Positions 23,086 through 33,444 of a stretch of DNA of 64,000 nt are shown in pieces; the stretch's first letter is position 1, and each line of letters starts with the position of its first letter. The DNA lies in NCBI RefSeq assembly GCF_003597395.2, contig NC_133770.1:78890345-78954344 (forward strand). Direction: 5' to 3'. The DNA is from Chelonoidis abingdonii (Eukaryota > Chordata > Testudines > Testudinidae). The notes under the pieces are model-generated. The model saw only the letters and a list, made by a program, of their open reading frames with translations, was not told where the DNA came from and ran no database searches. Made by a program: the position numbers and the translations under genes.

Positions 23086-24017
23086 GTATGTGTGGGTGTG
23101 TTCATCTGGTTTTGGGGCTGGAGAAGCCCAGCCCTGGGGAACCTAGGTCCTGCAGGATAGCTCCACTGGGAGGGGACTTGCAGAAGGGAGAAGTAGAGCT
23201 CCATATGAAAACACAAGTAACACAAGCAGTACATTGATAGAATTACAGAATCCTCTTCCCCAGAAGAGTAATCCGAATAAATGAGCATACCTCAAGGTAA
23301 TGGGTAAATCTGGTAACACAGGAGTCCGCCCGCACAGACCTTCCTGCAGCATTGGGCATTAGTCTATACAAATCTGTGCCAAGGCTGTATAGTAACAGCC
23401 ATTACCAGATAAAATTATCCTGCTGAAGCTGTGGAAAGAGCCTGATCTTCACTAGACTTGAAGAATGAATCATGCCCACACTGATACTAGAGCTACCTTG
23501 TATCACCAGGCACCCTGGGCACTTTCTATGAATCCTAAAAACTCATTCAAGGCAAACAGTAATTTTTCTTAAATTTTAATCTGAGTACCTCACAATGATT
23601 GCTGTTGATGATGATGATAAAAAGTTACTGTTTCCCATGTTACCCTTGCTCAGTATTTCCTGCTGCCTGGAAGAGAACATAATTGCAATAACTCTGTTAA
23701 ATTTTAGTCATAAATAAACCTAGGACCAGCTAGACGTCCTAGTGGTACAAAACCACAAATGCAAATGTACAGCTGTCAGATTTTAACTTAGGGTTCTGAC
23801 TGCACCCTTCTCTTTCATCCTTGATCTAAGCAGTACAGAATAAAGAGGGAGGTGGGCACATAAGGCACCAGGTGATCACAAAAATTAAGTGTTTTAGAGA
23901 CCCAATCTCATCTTCAGTTTTTGTTATCCTACACAGCCCTACTGAATTTGCTGGGCTTAATATGAAAAGAGGAGCACAAATGTAACTGAGGAGAGTATTT
24001 GGCCTTTATATGTCAAA

Positions 24018-24140
24018 TAGGGTGACCAGATGTCCCGATTTTATAGGGACAGTCCTGATTTGGGGGTCTTTTTCTTATATAGGTTCCTATTACCCCCCAC
24101 CCTTGTCCCGATTTTTCACATTTGCTGTCTGGTCACCCTA
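24018..24140. mobile_element. hAT-like MITE, 123 bp, perfect TSD
   Basis: Inverted ends are TAGGGTGACCAGA and TCTGGTCACCCTA, perfect over 13 bp. The identical 8-bp duplication atgtcaaa is at 24010-24017 and 24141-24148. Internal words cccgattttatag and cttgtcccgattttt repeat. An alternative reading as a TA-duplicating element is possible because the ends are TA, but an 8-bp match by chance is very unlikely. It has no coding capacity. Confidence 0.92.
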
Positions 24141-24148
24141 ATGTCAAA

Positions 24149-24695
24149 ATCTGTACCTTCAAGCCAAGAATGCAGGCAGGCAGTATAGTGCATCTTAAAT
24201 TGATTTCATCTGCTCTGATAATATCAAAGCCCTGGCTGCAAAATTCAGCACCATGTCTATGCAGCTGAACAGTCTAGTAAGTTAGTCCATGTACAATTTA
24301 TTTCCAGTAACTTCACTGTATGATGGCAACAGCATGAATCATGGTGGCCACATATCAGAGAAGCAACTGTGATAAATCAGCAAAAGACACTACTCACCAC
24401 ATGCAACAATTGTGTTATAAGAGTAGTGGAGGTGAATTCCATCGCCCTGAATTGCTCAGTTACTTCCTTGTTCATGTTCACCTAAGCAGTGATCCAGCAA
24501 ATCACTCAAACATATGCTTAAGTTAAAGCTTATAAGTAGTCCTACTTGAAGTCTATTCTAGGGGAAAGCTCCACTGCATAGACCACTTCCTCAAACTGAC
24601 AACCAGATATAACTCATAGCATCTTGGTCTGTTCTGAGCCAACCCCAAGCCATCAAGATGCAAATCTGACTAAGTCAATGAGATAGGAGTAAAAG
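24149..24695. other. unique DNA, no gene recognised
   Basis: Nothing is supported besides the start of the Penelope fragment at about 24696. Confidence 0.4.
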
Positions 24696-25160
24696 TTACA
24701 GCTGGTTATCCCCTGCATATGTGAACCCTATTCCCCTACTGAATGCTTTCATCTTGATACATAAGTAGTGTAGGGGCATTAGGGGACGAGAGTTATGGAA
24801 GCGTTGTTCTAAGTCAGCCATAAAGATGTTGGCATACTGTGGGGCCATGCGGGTACTAATAGCAGTGCCGCTGACTTGAAGGTATATATTGTCCCAAAGT
24901 GTGAAATAGTTGTAGGTGAGGACAAAGTCACAAAGTTCAACCACCAGGTTGGCCGTGATGTTATCGGGGATACTATTCCTGATGGCTGGTAGTCCATCTT
25001 TGTGTTGGACATTGGTGCAGAGGGCTTCTGCATCCATAGTGGCCAGGATGGTGTTTTCTGGAAGATCACCGATGGATTGTAGTTTCCTCAGGAAGTCAGT
25101 GGTGTCTTGAAGATAGCTGGAAGTGCTCTGACCTTGAATTAATATGCGTAGTAGATACAA
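24696..25160 (-). pseudogene. Penelope-like element RT fragment
   Basis: This minus-strand 154-codon frame encodes the middle of a Penelope-type reverse transcriptase. An NTILATMDAEALCTN segment corresponds to RT motif A (family D-V-x-x-L-Y-T-N; its aspartate is kept, tyrosine is cysteine here). VSGTAISTRMAPQYANIFM is motif B (family GTAMGT-x-MAPxYANLFM). The next catalytic block, Y-x-D-D, is absent: after PLHYLCIK the frame runs into unrelated sequence, so motif C is gone. There is no GIY-YIG endonuclease on this fragment. It cannot be active. A Penelope terminal repeat follows immediately to the right in the opposite orientation. Confidence 0.85.
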
Positions 25161-25545
25161 TTAACTTAGGTTTAAACAGAGACTGGGAATGGTTGGGTCA
25201 TTACACTAATTGAATCTATTTCTCCATGTTAAGTTCTCCTCACACCTTCTATGGGTCATCTCAATTATCACTTCAAAGGTTTGTTTGTTTTTTCTCCTGC
25301 TGCTGATAGCTCATTTCAATTGATTGGCCTCTTACAGTTGGTATGGGTCCTTCCACCGTTTCATGTTCTCTGTATGTATAAATATCTTCTGTCTGTGTGT
25401 TCCATTCTATGCATCCGAAGAAGTGAGCTGTAGCCCATGAAAGCTTATGATGAAATAAATTTGTTAGTCTCTACAGTGCCACAAGTACTCCTGTTCTTTT
25501 TGCAGATACAGACTAATACAGCTGCTAATCTGAAACCTATATCTA
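25155..25545 (+). mobile_element. Penelope-like element terminal repeat (pLTR)
   Basis: The segment is recognised from its repeated words: tagctcatttcaattgattgg, ctctgtatgtataaatatc, tgcatccgaagaagtgagc, ataaatttgttagtctct, and the terminal cagactaatacagctgcta. It is the terminal repeat of a Penelope-like element widespread in reptiles. It lies head-on to the RT fragment at 24696-25160, consistent with the inverted terminal repeats seen in this class. Its core (25415-25442) resembles a hammerhead ribozyme. The same terminal repeat family, on the minus strand, recurs at the end of the window. Confidence 0.75.
25415..25449 (+). ncRNA. hammerhead-ribozyme-like box, likely decayed
   Basis: CCGAAGA (25415-25421), a stem-loop at 25422-25438 closed on the loop tgta, then GAAA (25439-25442) lie in the order of the hammerhead core CUGANGA - stem II - GAAA. 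This is followed by a possible tiny stem III. Penelope-like elements are known to carry hammerhead motifs. In this copy U4 of the core is C, the stem II arms (gtgagc/gcccat) contain one mismatch and one wobble, and an extra A precedes stem II. Self-cleavage is therefore doubtful. Confidence 0.4.
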
Positions 25546-25949
25546 AACAGTAACACTGGTGCTGAGATTAGAGTGAGGAACCCCAGGGCAAAAAGAAACA
25601 TCCAGAATACCATGTAACCTGAAGCTTAGTGAGGAATGAAGTGGGGAGACACAGTTCAGACATGCCATAGTTTTCTTCATCTTATTTGAGCTGTAGACCC
25701 TGGATGTGTGGCTGGCACTCTGAAAACTTGACCACAGTGACTGGCACTTTAGGACTCCAAAAAGCAGAAGAATTCTCTATAATGGGAAGAACTTGTGCAT
25801 AGGTTAGTTTGCTTGAAGTCAGTAATTCAAAGGTCATTCTGGTCTGCACCTTCTCATTTGAATTGACCTTTTTCTTTACTTCCTAAAACACACCGTGTTA
25901 GTGTCCTAAACATTAGATGAAATAAAAGCTCTAAATAACTGCTAAGGCT

Positions 25950-26010
25950 TGATTCTCCTCCGGGCTTCAGTGCAGTTACAGCTGCTTTACACCGTGGAAG
26001 AGGAGAATCA
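25950..26010. repeat. palindromic repeat with 11-bp perfect arms
   Basis: TGATTCTCCTC at 25950-25960 pairs perfectly with its complement at 26000-26010. The interior contains gtgcagttacagctgctttacacc, split by a weak symmetry. It is likely an old MITE-like repeat. Confidence 0.6.
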
Positions 26011-26570
26011 GACCTATATGTTCTAGAAATATATGGCAGACTTCTTCATTTGGAAAGCAGTGTCTGTATCATAACAAACATGGAGATTGACAGACACCCT
26101 CAGCCAGGGAAAAGAATTCTATGGCTTGGATACACCTTTCCTTTTCGGGTTAGAAATGTTCCAGTTTTGGGGATGATGTATTTAATGGGCCAAATTCTTG
26201 GTCCAATGTATTTAATAGCATCTATTGTGACTAAATGGAATGGACTAATTGGTAATTAAGGGATAATGTAGCTCTCATTTATATAAGGCATATTCTTTGA
26301 TTCTCAGCTAATGCACTGAGTACAGAAACCGAGAGAAGAGGCAAAGGTTGCTTTAAACCACATCTGTGTTCCCTGTATTCTTGGTCCTTTTGGAAACAGA
26401 GAATAATGGCAGCATACTCCTCTGTGGCTATGTCCCTTATCTCCACCTCCCTGCCCCCATTATGCATCCCACATTGAAAACAGAGCTGGTGTAGAGACAT
26501 TTTTTGTAGCCTTAAGATAAGGGGGAGAGCTCCCTTATGCAAAGGATATTCCTAGGAAACCATTTCCACC

Positions 26571-26591
26571 CCTCACACACACACACACACA
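26571..26591. repeat. (CA)n microsatellite
   Basis: About ten CA dinucleotides between ccct and cccccatc. Confidence 0.9.
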
Positions 26592-28639
26592 CCCCCATCT
26601 TTTTAAAGACTTCTCTACACTGCTGCACAGCACCAAAGGATTTAGCCGCTTAGTATCTTTCTTGCTGAGTAATCTCAGTTTAAATCCTTGCTGTGTCCTT
26701 TGCTTTTTACATGACAATAATACTATGAGAAAACCACATGGGCACAGTTGGGGGTCAAATAACCATACTTAATAAATATACATAAACATGCAAGGTTTAG
26801 CTACATACATACTGCTGCTGAGTCTGACTTCTGGAAACTTCTCAAATATACATCAGGTAGAGTGCCACGGGGGGCTCACAAACTCTTTAAAGAAATACTA
26901 CCTGATTCGTATACACAAGAATAACTTTTTCTCCAGTGCTGGTGTCCAGTTACCATTGGATGGAAAGCAGCAGCAATTTTAAAAACACTGCAGGAGAGGT
27001 CAGACAGAAAGCACATTTTATCCAGTTGAAACTGCTAGATAATCCAAGTAGTTATTCAGATTGGGATTTGGCCAGGATACAAATGCTAACAGCCCCACCT
27101 CTGCAGAACATCTCATCCAAAATATTTCTCTTACCACTTTGTTGGGACACTGGTCCAGCAGTGGCTCCCAGAGAAGAGCATCCCCTTCTGAATCACAGAT
27201 ACTTCCTCCAATACCTTTAATTTTCCTTGGAGGTCTTCCATCAAAGTACTAGGCAAGCCTGACATTGTTTACCTCTGAACTATTGCAACAATCTTGTAAC
27301 CCATGTGATAAAGCTGCAGTTTGTGGGTTGTAAAGCTTTTGTAAATATTGGGAGACAATAGGTTAATAAGCTAGACTGAACTAATGTGTGTATTTCTGTC
27401 TGGGAGTAACTGTGAATCCATGTGAATCCAGCACCTACTGGATTTCAAATCTACACTTCAGATGTCATTCAGAAAGCCAGTAAGAGGCATATAAAGAAAC
27501 AAGATATATTTTCCAATTACAATATTCCCCCATAGTTATAGATATTTCAAAATCTTCCTGTCTATTTCAATAACCTTAAATATAAAAACCCTCATAAGCA
27601 AAAGGAAAGCAATTTTCAATGTACATGCGGGGCATCATTTATCATTAGGAGCTATAAGGGTACGAATGTTAATTTTTTGCCATTTCATTTCTTATATTCG
27701 CTCCCTTTCATATCACATTTTGGAATGATAGAGTGTTCAATTCACTGCTTAGGGATTGTTCTCAGATTCTTTAGTATAAACCACATCCATGGAATGATGA
27801 AGGATCTGACTTAAATCTAAAGAAGGGGAAAATTTAGAGCTCTCTATTTTTGTGATGTTCATCTTCATTTCAGTGATTTTTCTTTTTTAACATACTGTGA
27901 TATTATGCACTGGATCTGTCCATTCCCACTTGCTTAGCTGTCTCTAAAATATTAGGACAAATTAGCCAAATCCTGGTTGCTTTAAAACAATGAGAGTTTT
28001 GTCAGTGGCTTCAATAGGACCCAAGATTTGGTCTCTAGTGTAAACAAGTGTAGTGCTTATGGAAGGCTCTGATCAAACTGAGTGCTCTAGGTTTAATGTC
28101 ATAAGTAAGAGGCTGTGGTATCAATTCTCCTTTGGTTTACACCAGTGTAAATCAGGAATAAATCCCGTTGATTTTAAATGGAGATGCAATAGCGTAGATC
28201 TACTATGAGAAGAGAATTAGGCTCACTAAGTGCTAAAGGAATGTAGCTTCCACCACTTTTGTACTCATATTCAAAATGAGTGTAAAACACAGGTAGACCA
28301 GAATGTGTACAAGGAAAAGTAACTAACAATTGAGCGGATAACATGGCTGGAGGGACCTACTTTAGCCTGCAGTGGCTTTTCCTGCTCTAGATTTACTTTC
28401 CTCTGTGTTACACTTAGTTTGCTCATCCATTGGTTGCGAGATTATGGTTAAAGATAAGGTGGAAGGGACAAGATTTTGAGCTGTACAGAGCTCTTCCACA
28501 TGTTTGGAGAAGGTAACCAGCATCTGAGCAAAACACAAGGTGGGACAGATTGTTAAATATAAGGGGCTTACACATTGTAGGAAACACTTAAAATGAAGTG
28601 GATAATTAAGGATTAGCAGGTACTAGGATGTGTTGCCAA

Positions 28640-29137
28640 TTGTTATAATGAGCCATAAAACCAGTTGGTTTTTAGTGTGCAGGTTTTCTTTGAGGACGAG
28701 AATTTAGAGGTTAGATATGGAGTCTTTGCTTTGTGAAAAGTGTTTGCCCAGAAGTGATATGGTGTTTTTGCCTTTTATCATTTTTCTATGTGAATTCAGT
28801 TGCAAGTGTAGTGATTGTCTGGTTCCACTATGTAGTTGTGTTTGCATTTAGGGTGCAATGGATGACGTACACTATATGTTGTGATAGGCCTGTATAGGAC
28901 CCATGGATCTTGAAAGGTGTGTTGTAGGGAGTGTTGATCATTGTAGCAGTGGAAATATGTCTGCAGGTTTTGAATCTGTTGTTATGGCAGGGTCTGGTGT
29001 GTCCTGGTCTGTGGGGAGCTTGTTCCTGATGATGAGCTTGGCAAGGCTGGGAGGTTGTTTGAAGGCTAGAAGAGAGGTTTCAGGCAAGATTATTCACAAT
29101 ATGGTCCCAATCAAATATGAGTTGTAACTGCTTGATG
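28640..29137 (-). pseudogene. Penelope linker zinc finger and GIY-YIG start
   Basis: On the minus strand the frame reads CHNNRFKTCRHISTATM and further on HGSYTGLSQHIVYVIHC. In Penelope-like elements a Cys-rich finger (typically C-x-x-x-R-C-K-T-C) precedes the GIY-YIG endonuclease, whose first strand is V-V-Y-x-I-x-C. Here the middle Cys of RCKTC is phenylalanine and the catalytic GIY...YIG residues are not preserved further on. Stops follow. It is the C-terminal end of the element and lies left of the large insertion. Confidence 0.7.
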
Positions 29138-30034
29138 TTTAGGGCCCCGTATCTGTCAAGGAGGTCGCAGAAGTCATGGATTCTGTGACTTTCCACAACC
29201 TTTGTGACATCTGCAGCAGCCACTGTGACTGACCCAAGCAGCTAGCTCCAGGGACAGCTGTTCAGGTGGCCCCAGGGTCAGCCACACCGGCTGCTGTTTG
29301 GGCTGTGTGCCTGGCCTGGGAACTGCCTGAGCAGTGGCTGGTGTGACTGGCCCGAGGGACTGCCCAAGCAGCAGGCCCTGGGTTGGCCGGAGCAGCCACT
29401 GCTCTGGCAGCTCCCAACAGTGGTTACATAAGAAACATAAGGTAACGGCCATACTGGGTCAGACCATAGGTCCATCTAGCCCAGTATCCTGTCTTCTGAC
29501 AGTGGCCAATGCCAGGTGCCCCAGAGGGAAAGAACAGAACAGGTAACCATCGAGTGATCCATCTCCTGTTGCCCATTCCCAGCTTCTGGCAAACAGAGGC
29601 TAGGGACACCATCCCTGCCCATCCTGGCCAATAGCCATTGATGGATCTATCCTCCATGAATTCATCTAGTTCTTTTTTTAACCCTGTTATAGTCTTGGTC
29701 CTCACTACATCCTCTGGCAAGGAGTTCCACAGGTTGACTGTGTGTTGTGTGGAAAAAATACTTCCTTTTGTTTGTTTTTAGTGGTTCCCGGGGCAGCTGG
29801 AGTAGCTGCTGCTCCGATGGCCCCCCGGCAGCTGGTGCTACTGGTCCACACCCACCCCCAGCAGCAGCCCACCAGCAGTGGCCCCCTGGGGTTCCCTTAC
29901 AGCTGCAGCCCCCTACAGCAGCAGCCACCTCAAGATTTAGTCAGGGGTATTTATAGTATTAGTCATGAACAGGTCAGGGGCCATGAATTTTTGTTTATTT
30001 TACTAAAAATACCCATGATTAAATTGTAGACTTA
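29138..30034. mobile_element. GC-rich repeat of unknown class inside the Penelope element, containing CR1
   Basis: The Penelope sequence breaks after ttgatg (29132-29137) and resumes at ttgatg (30035-30040), which fits a 6-bp target duplication. The insert starts tttagggccccgtatctgtc. Near the other end it contains atttttagtaaaa-complementary and gtcatgaacaggtcaggggcc words. Its GC-rich, ccagcagc-type interior is split in two by a CR1 at 29426-29786. About 536 bp remain without the CR1. It has no coding capacity and its class is unknown. Confidence 0.6.
29426..29786 (-). mobile_element. CR1 LINE 3' end
   Basis: On the plus strand it reads ggccatactgggtcagacc, atggtccatctagcccagta-like words, ccaatgccaggtgcc and, at the right, caaggagttccacaggttgac. 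These are the complement of a CR1 3' UTR and the last ORF2 codons, including the family ending VNLWNSLP. A second copy of the same subfamily is at 61584-62035. It is truncated at the 5' side (right). It is nested in the GC-rich insert, which is nested in the Penelope element. Confidence 0.85.
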
Positions 30035-30529
30035 TTGATGATACACTATACGGATTCCAGTGTGGTGTGGTTGGCAAGAACTAGGGAGTGTGTGGTTAGA
30101 GGTGTTTTTTGGCAGATTTTTTTGGCTGTAGTGCCGCAAGTTCTCTTGTGGTATCTTGGTGGCTCTTCCATTATGTGATCTACTTCTCTGGTGGAGTGTC
30201 CTTTGTTTAGTGAAGGCAGTTTTAAGTATCTTTAGGTGAGTATCCCAGACTTCCTTTTTGGAGAATATTCTGTGGTATGCATTCCTGGCTATAGATAACA
30301 GATTTCTTGAGGTATCTGGGGTTGTTGCTGGGTCTGTGGAGGTAAGTGTTGTGATCTGCTGGTTTCTTGTATATAGTTTCTGTAGAGTTCCATTGCTGAA
30401 GCTAATTATGGTGTCCAGGAAGTTGTTGCTGGTGTAGGAGTGTTCTAGAGAGAGTTTAACAGATGAGTGGAGGGTGGTGGTTGGTGGAAATCTATGAGCA
30501 AGTTTAGTTCGTCTGTCCAGAGGATGCAA
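30032..30529 (-). pseudogene. Penelope post-RT domain fragment
   Basis: This minus-strand frame is open for 165 codons. A SNNFLDTIIS motif, an LQKLYTRNQQ motif and RNAYHRIFS follow in the order of the thumb region beyond the RT motifs of Penelope-like elements (family SFLDTTI...LYRKPTD...). Just upstream on the same strand, 30527-30545 reads YISD in a different frame, where intact copies have YxDD, so one catalytic Asp has been replaced by Ser. An open frame this long in an inactive element is unusual but not functional evidence. Confidence 0.75.
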
Positions 30530-30554
30530 ATATCACTGATGTATCAGTTATATC

Positions 30555-30817
30555 CAAGGGCAGCTCTAGCTTTTTTGCTGCCCCAAGCATGGCAGTCAGG
30601 CAGCCTTTGGTGGCATGCCTGTGGGAGGTCCACCGGTCCTGCAGCTTCGCCTTGCCCACCGCTGAATTGCCGCTGAATCTGCAGGACTGGCAGACCTCCC
30701 ACAGGCAAACCACCGAAGGCATCCTGACTGCCGCCCTCGCAGGGACCGTCAGGGCACCCCCCATGGTTTGCTGCCTCAGGCACGCGCTTGGAGTGCTGGT
30801 GCCTGGAGCTGCCACTG
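30555..30817. mobile_element. non-autonomous hAT element, 263 bp, near-perfect TSD
   Basis: Ends CAAGGGCAGCTCTAGC and, read from the right, CAGTGGCAGCTCCAGGC form an imperfect inverted repeat. The flanking 8 bp are gttatatc (30547-30554) and gttatgtc (30818-30825), 7 of 8 matching. It is a member of the same terminal-repeat group as 473-729. It is inserted within the RT, between motifs B and C. On either side the Penelope frame can be followed. Confidence 0.88.
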
Positions 30818-30818
30818 G

Positions 30819-31025
30819 TTATGTCATTTGGTTTATGATGCATTTTTCCAGAAATTCTTCGTCAGGTTGGCCTAAGAAGAGATTGGCATATTCGGGATCC
30901 ATCCCAGAACCAATGGCTATTCCAATGGGTTGGACGAAGCATTTTTTGTTAAATGTAAAGTTGTTATGGGTGAGGATGAAATGGATGAGTTTGAGGGTGT
31001 GTTGTTGGGGTGGATTTTCAAGCAC
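30819..31025 (-). pseudogene. Penelope RT motif B fragment
   Basis: The frame reads HFILTHNNFTF, then GIAIGSGMDPEYANLFLG, equivalent to the RT motif B region GTAMGTRMAPxYANLFMG. Two of the key residues are changed (second G-T to G-S; R to G). The upstream frame to about 31140 is shifted: the sequence equivalent to the motif A aspartate region (ILATLDVxSLYTN in intact elements) has lost codons and the aspartate. Confidence 0.75.
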
Positions 31026-31219
31026 TGGGCATTATTTTGTAGGTATCTGAGGCAAGCAGCAATACCATCTTGGTGAGGAATGTTGGTGACAGAGAGGTGG
31101 CAAGGATGGTATTCTGGGTGAGGTTGTTAACATTGCAGAGTTTCTGGAAGAAGTTGATAGTGTCACAGAGAAAGCTAGTCTTTTGTGTGGTGAGTGATTT
31201 GAGGATGCTTTCTATGGAT

Positions 31220-32044
31220 TTGGCTACACTTGCAGCTGTACAGCGCTGGGAGTTAAAGCTGTCTTCGTACAGCTGTGTAGGGAAAGCGCTGGAGTGTGGC
31301 CACACTGACAGCTACCAGCGCTGCAGTGTGGCCACATTTGCAGTGGTGTTGGAAGTGGTGCATTATAGGCAGCTATCCCAGTGTTCAAGTGGCTGCAACA
31401 TGCTTTTCAAAAGAGGGGGGTGGGGTGGAGTGTGACAGGGAGTGTGGGGGAGACAGAGAGAGTGGATTTTTGGAGCTGACACTGTGTCAGCTCTCTGCCT
31501 TGCAAATTCTAAGGGCTTGAAGATACACAGCACCAACCTTCAATCATTTTAAAAGTTTCGACCCCTTTCCCCACCCCTCTCTCATTCACTAAATGCAAAT
31601 AGCCTTCAGACCAGATAAGCAGCTGCTCCAAAATGGACTCCCCCACCTCCAGGCTGCTTCTCTCCTCAAGCAAACACTAGCTGTGGACATTCATCCCCCT
31701 TCCTGCCTCATTCACTGCAAACAGTAGCTGTGTTTGTTTTTTAGATAAGCAGCTCAGGGAGCCCCGAGCTCACAACAAAACAAAGAGTGTTATCTTTACT
31801 TGAAAAGCATTACGGGAAGGTTCCGGAGGTCAATTACAGCATAGTAAGATTAATCACTGTTTACACTGGCACCCCAGCGCTGCAAGAGCAGCGCTGTTCT
31901 CTTTATTCCTCTCATCGAGGTGGAGTACAGCCAGCGCTGTAGCCAGGGAGATATAGCGCTGTATGTGCCTTGCCAGTGTGGACAGGGAGTAAATTACAGA
32001 GCTGTAAAGCCACCACCAGCGCTGTAACTCTCAAGTGTAGCCAA
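31220..32044. mobile_element. non-autonomous Harbinger-like MITE, 825 bp
   Basis: Perfect 13-bp inverted ends TTGGCTACACTTG at 31220-31232 and its complement at 32032-32044, continued by gc-rich cores. Eight AGCGCT palindromes sit near the ends: 31242, 31285, 31317, then 31876, 31890, 31933, 31955 and 32018. Clustered subterminal palindromes are what a PIF/Harbinger transposase or its Myb-like partner would recognise. It has no coding capacity. It interrupts or borders the Penelope element on its right side. No 3-bp target duplication could be fixed. Confidence 0.7.
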
Positions 32045-32201
32045 GTCCTGTGTGTCCTGATATTCCTTAAGGGCTTACCGTTTATAATTCTTTGTGTCCA
32101 TTTCCTGACCAATATACATGTAATGTGTTGCTTGCACCCCACTGAGGGGTAAATTTTCAGGCCTTGGCCTCTGTATGTGCATGTGCAAAATCTGTCTCTC
32201 T

Positions 32202-32239
32202 CACACACACACACTCACTCACTCACTCACTCACTCACC
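32202..32239. repeat. compound microsatellite (CA)n(CTCA)n
   Basis: A CA run of about six units passes without a break into about seven ctca repeats. Confidence 0.9.
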
Positions 32240-32445
32240 TCCAATGTTGCAGATGCAAATGATTGTACACTGATTTTCAATAGTCTACCAACTATGAACG
32301 TACAGTAAATTATCAAATATCTGTCCACACATGTTAGAATTTGTTCTTGTAAAATGCATTGAGGCCATCCAGTCCTGGGTGCAAATTCTAACACTGGTGC
32401 ACACTCAGACAGTAGACTATTTAAAGTGTATGCACAGGTGATTTG

Positions 32446-32465
32446 TTTCTTTCTTTCTTTCTTTT
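32446..32465. repeat. (TTTC)n microsatellite
   Basis: About four to five ttctttct units before gggaat. Confidence 0.85.
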
Positions 32466-33444
32466 GGGAATATTTAATCACTAAAAAAAAAAAAAGGGTA
32501 CCTATCCATATGCTTGACACAACCTAAAAAGCATATAAAAATAATACCCCAATATTGCTAAAGTGCATCAGTACAGTTCACTGTAATCTGTCACCAGCAA
32601 GCCAGACAATTTAAGTTAAAAGCTCAAATCACCCTCCTTTTTCTTAAAGTGAGCATGTATGTGAAATAGTCAGATGAAGTTATAAACATATGTAATTTGC
32701 ACACTCAAAAGAGGTATTTTCATAAAATTTACTCCTGAATTTGTCCTGAGATCTTTGCAACTTACTTAGATTATTCTCTTCAAATGTATTTCTAATAAGT
32801 AACATCAAAGTATCAGATTTCCCTCCCATTTACATCAATGCAATCCTACTTTCTTCAGGGCTTTAGTATCAGTGTAACTGATAGAATTTGACTTACATTT
32901 GTTTCCCTAGTAAATATTTTAAATTACATTCCTCTTTCTGCTCAGTAAAGAAGAAAAAATCTCTATTTTTGATGAGAAAGCTTGAAATGAGAAAACAAGT
33001 TCCATAGGGAGATAGATTTGTAGATGGCTGTATTAGCCAAGATCCATCTGAGAGACTGGCCAGCTTGGATTTTTTTTAAAAAAAAGGAAATCCAGCAAAC
33101 TGAACTTGTTTTTACTTAACACATTCTCTAACTAATTTTAATCATGGCCGTGTTCCAGCATTGTTTGTACATGTCCTGTTGCGGACACTATGGAGTGGTT
33201 TTATTTTGTTTTTAGCATTGGAAGTACTCTCTGGTTGGCCTGGTGACCTCCAGCACCTATGCTACTTGTGTCACAGAGCCAAAACAGTCAGAATAGCGAG
33301 ACACTTCAGTCAGAGAGATCTGCTCCTCCCGTTGATTTTTGGGTCAAAATCCTGTTCACTTTACACACATGCACAGTAGAATTAGGCAGTGGGATTACTT
33401 GTGAGTGAAATTTACTCCTTGGCAGAGAGTCACCACAAGATATG

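Larger units (their letters stand above)
21900..23165 (+). mobile_element. ERV-type LTR fragment with tandem blocks
   Basis: I read this as LTR-like for three reasons. There are two direct repeats of a ~45-bp block containing ttagcatacagaatggaga, at about 21958-22010 and 22040-22090, as in U3 enhancers. A polyadenylation signal AATAAA is at 22688-22693. A second set of tandem units follows (22924-23080). No gag, pol or env remnant is seen, and target duplications were not found, so both ends are approximate. A (CT)n tract lies inside at 22573-22604. Superfamily assignment (endogenous retrovirus) is inference from structure. Confidence 0.5.
25546..28600. other. unique DNA with a short palindrome and (CA)n
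   Basis: It contains a 61-bp palindromic repeat at 25950-26010 and a (CA)n run at 26571-26591. Open frames such as 26050-26259, 26279-26542 and 26936-27220 have no family signature. No gene is supported. Confidence 0.4.
28600..31219 (-). mobile_element. decayed Penelope-like element with three insertions
   Basis: Read right to left, the element gives: RT motif A region (about 31040-31140, frame-shifted and missing codons at the aspartate), RT motif B (30850-30990), hAT insertion, motif C region (30527-30545), a post-RT domain (30032-30529), a large insertion, and then the Cys-rich linker and start of the endonuclease (28640-29137). The residues DTINFFQKL, MDPEYANLFL, HGSYTGLSQ and YVIHC match the order seen in the Neptune/Penelope group. 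It is broken by 29138-30034, 30555-30817 and, at its right end, 31220-32044. The catalytic aspartates are lost, so it is a fossil. Confidence 0.8.
32045..33429. other. unique DNA with simple repeats, no gene recognised
   Basis: Contains a compound (CA)n(CTCA)n run at 32202-32239 and (TTTC)n at 32446-32465. The frames at 31912-32214 and 32227-32520 are not supported as genes. Confidence 0.4.
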
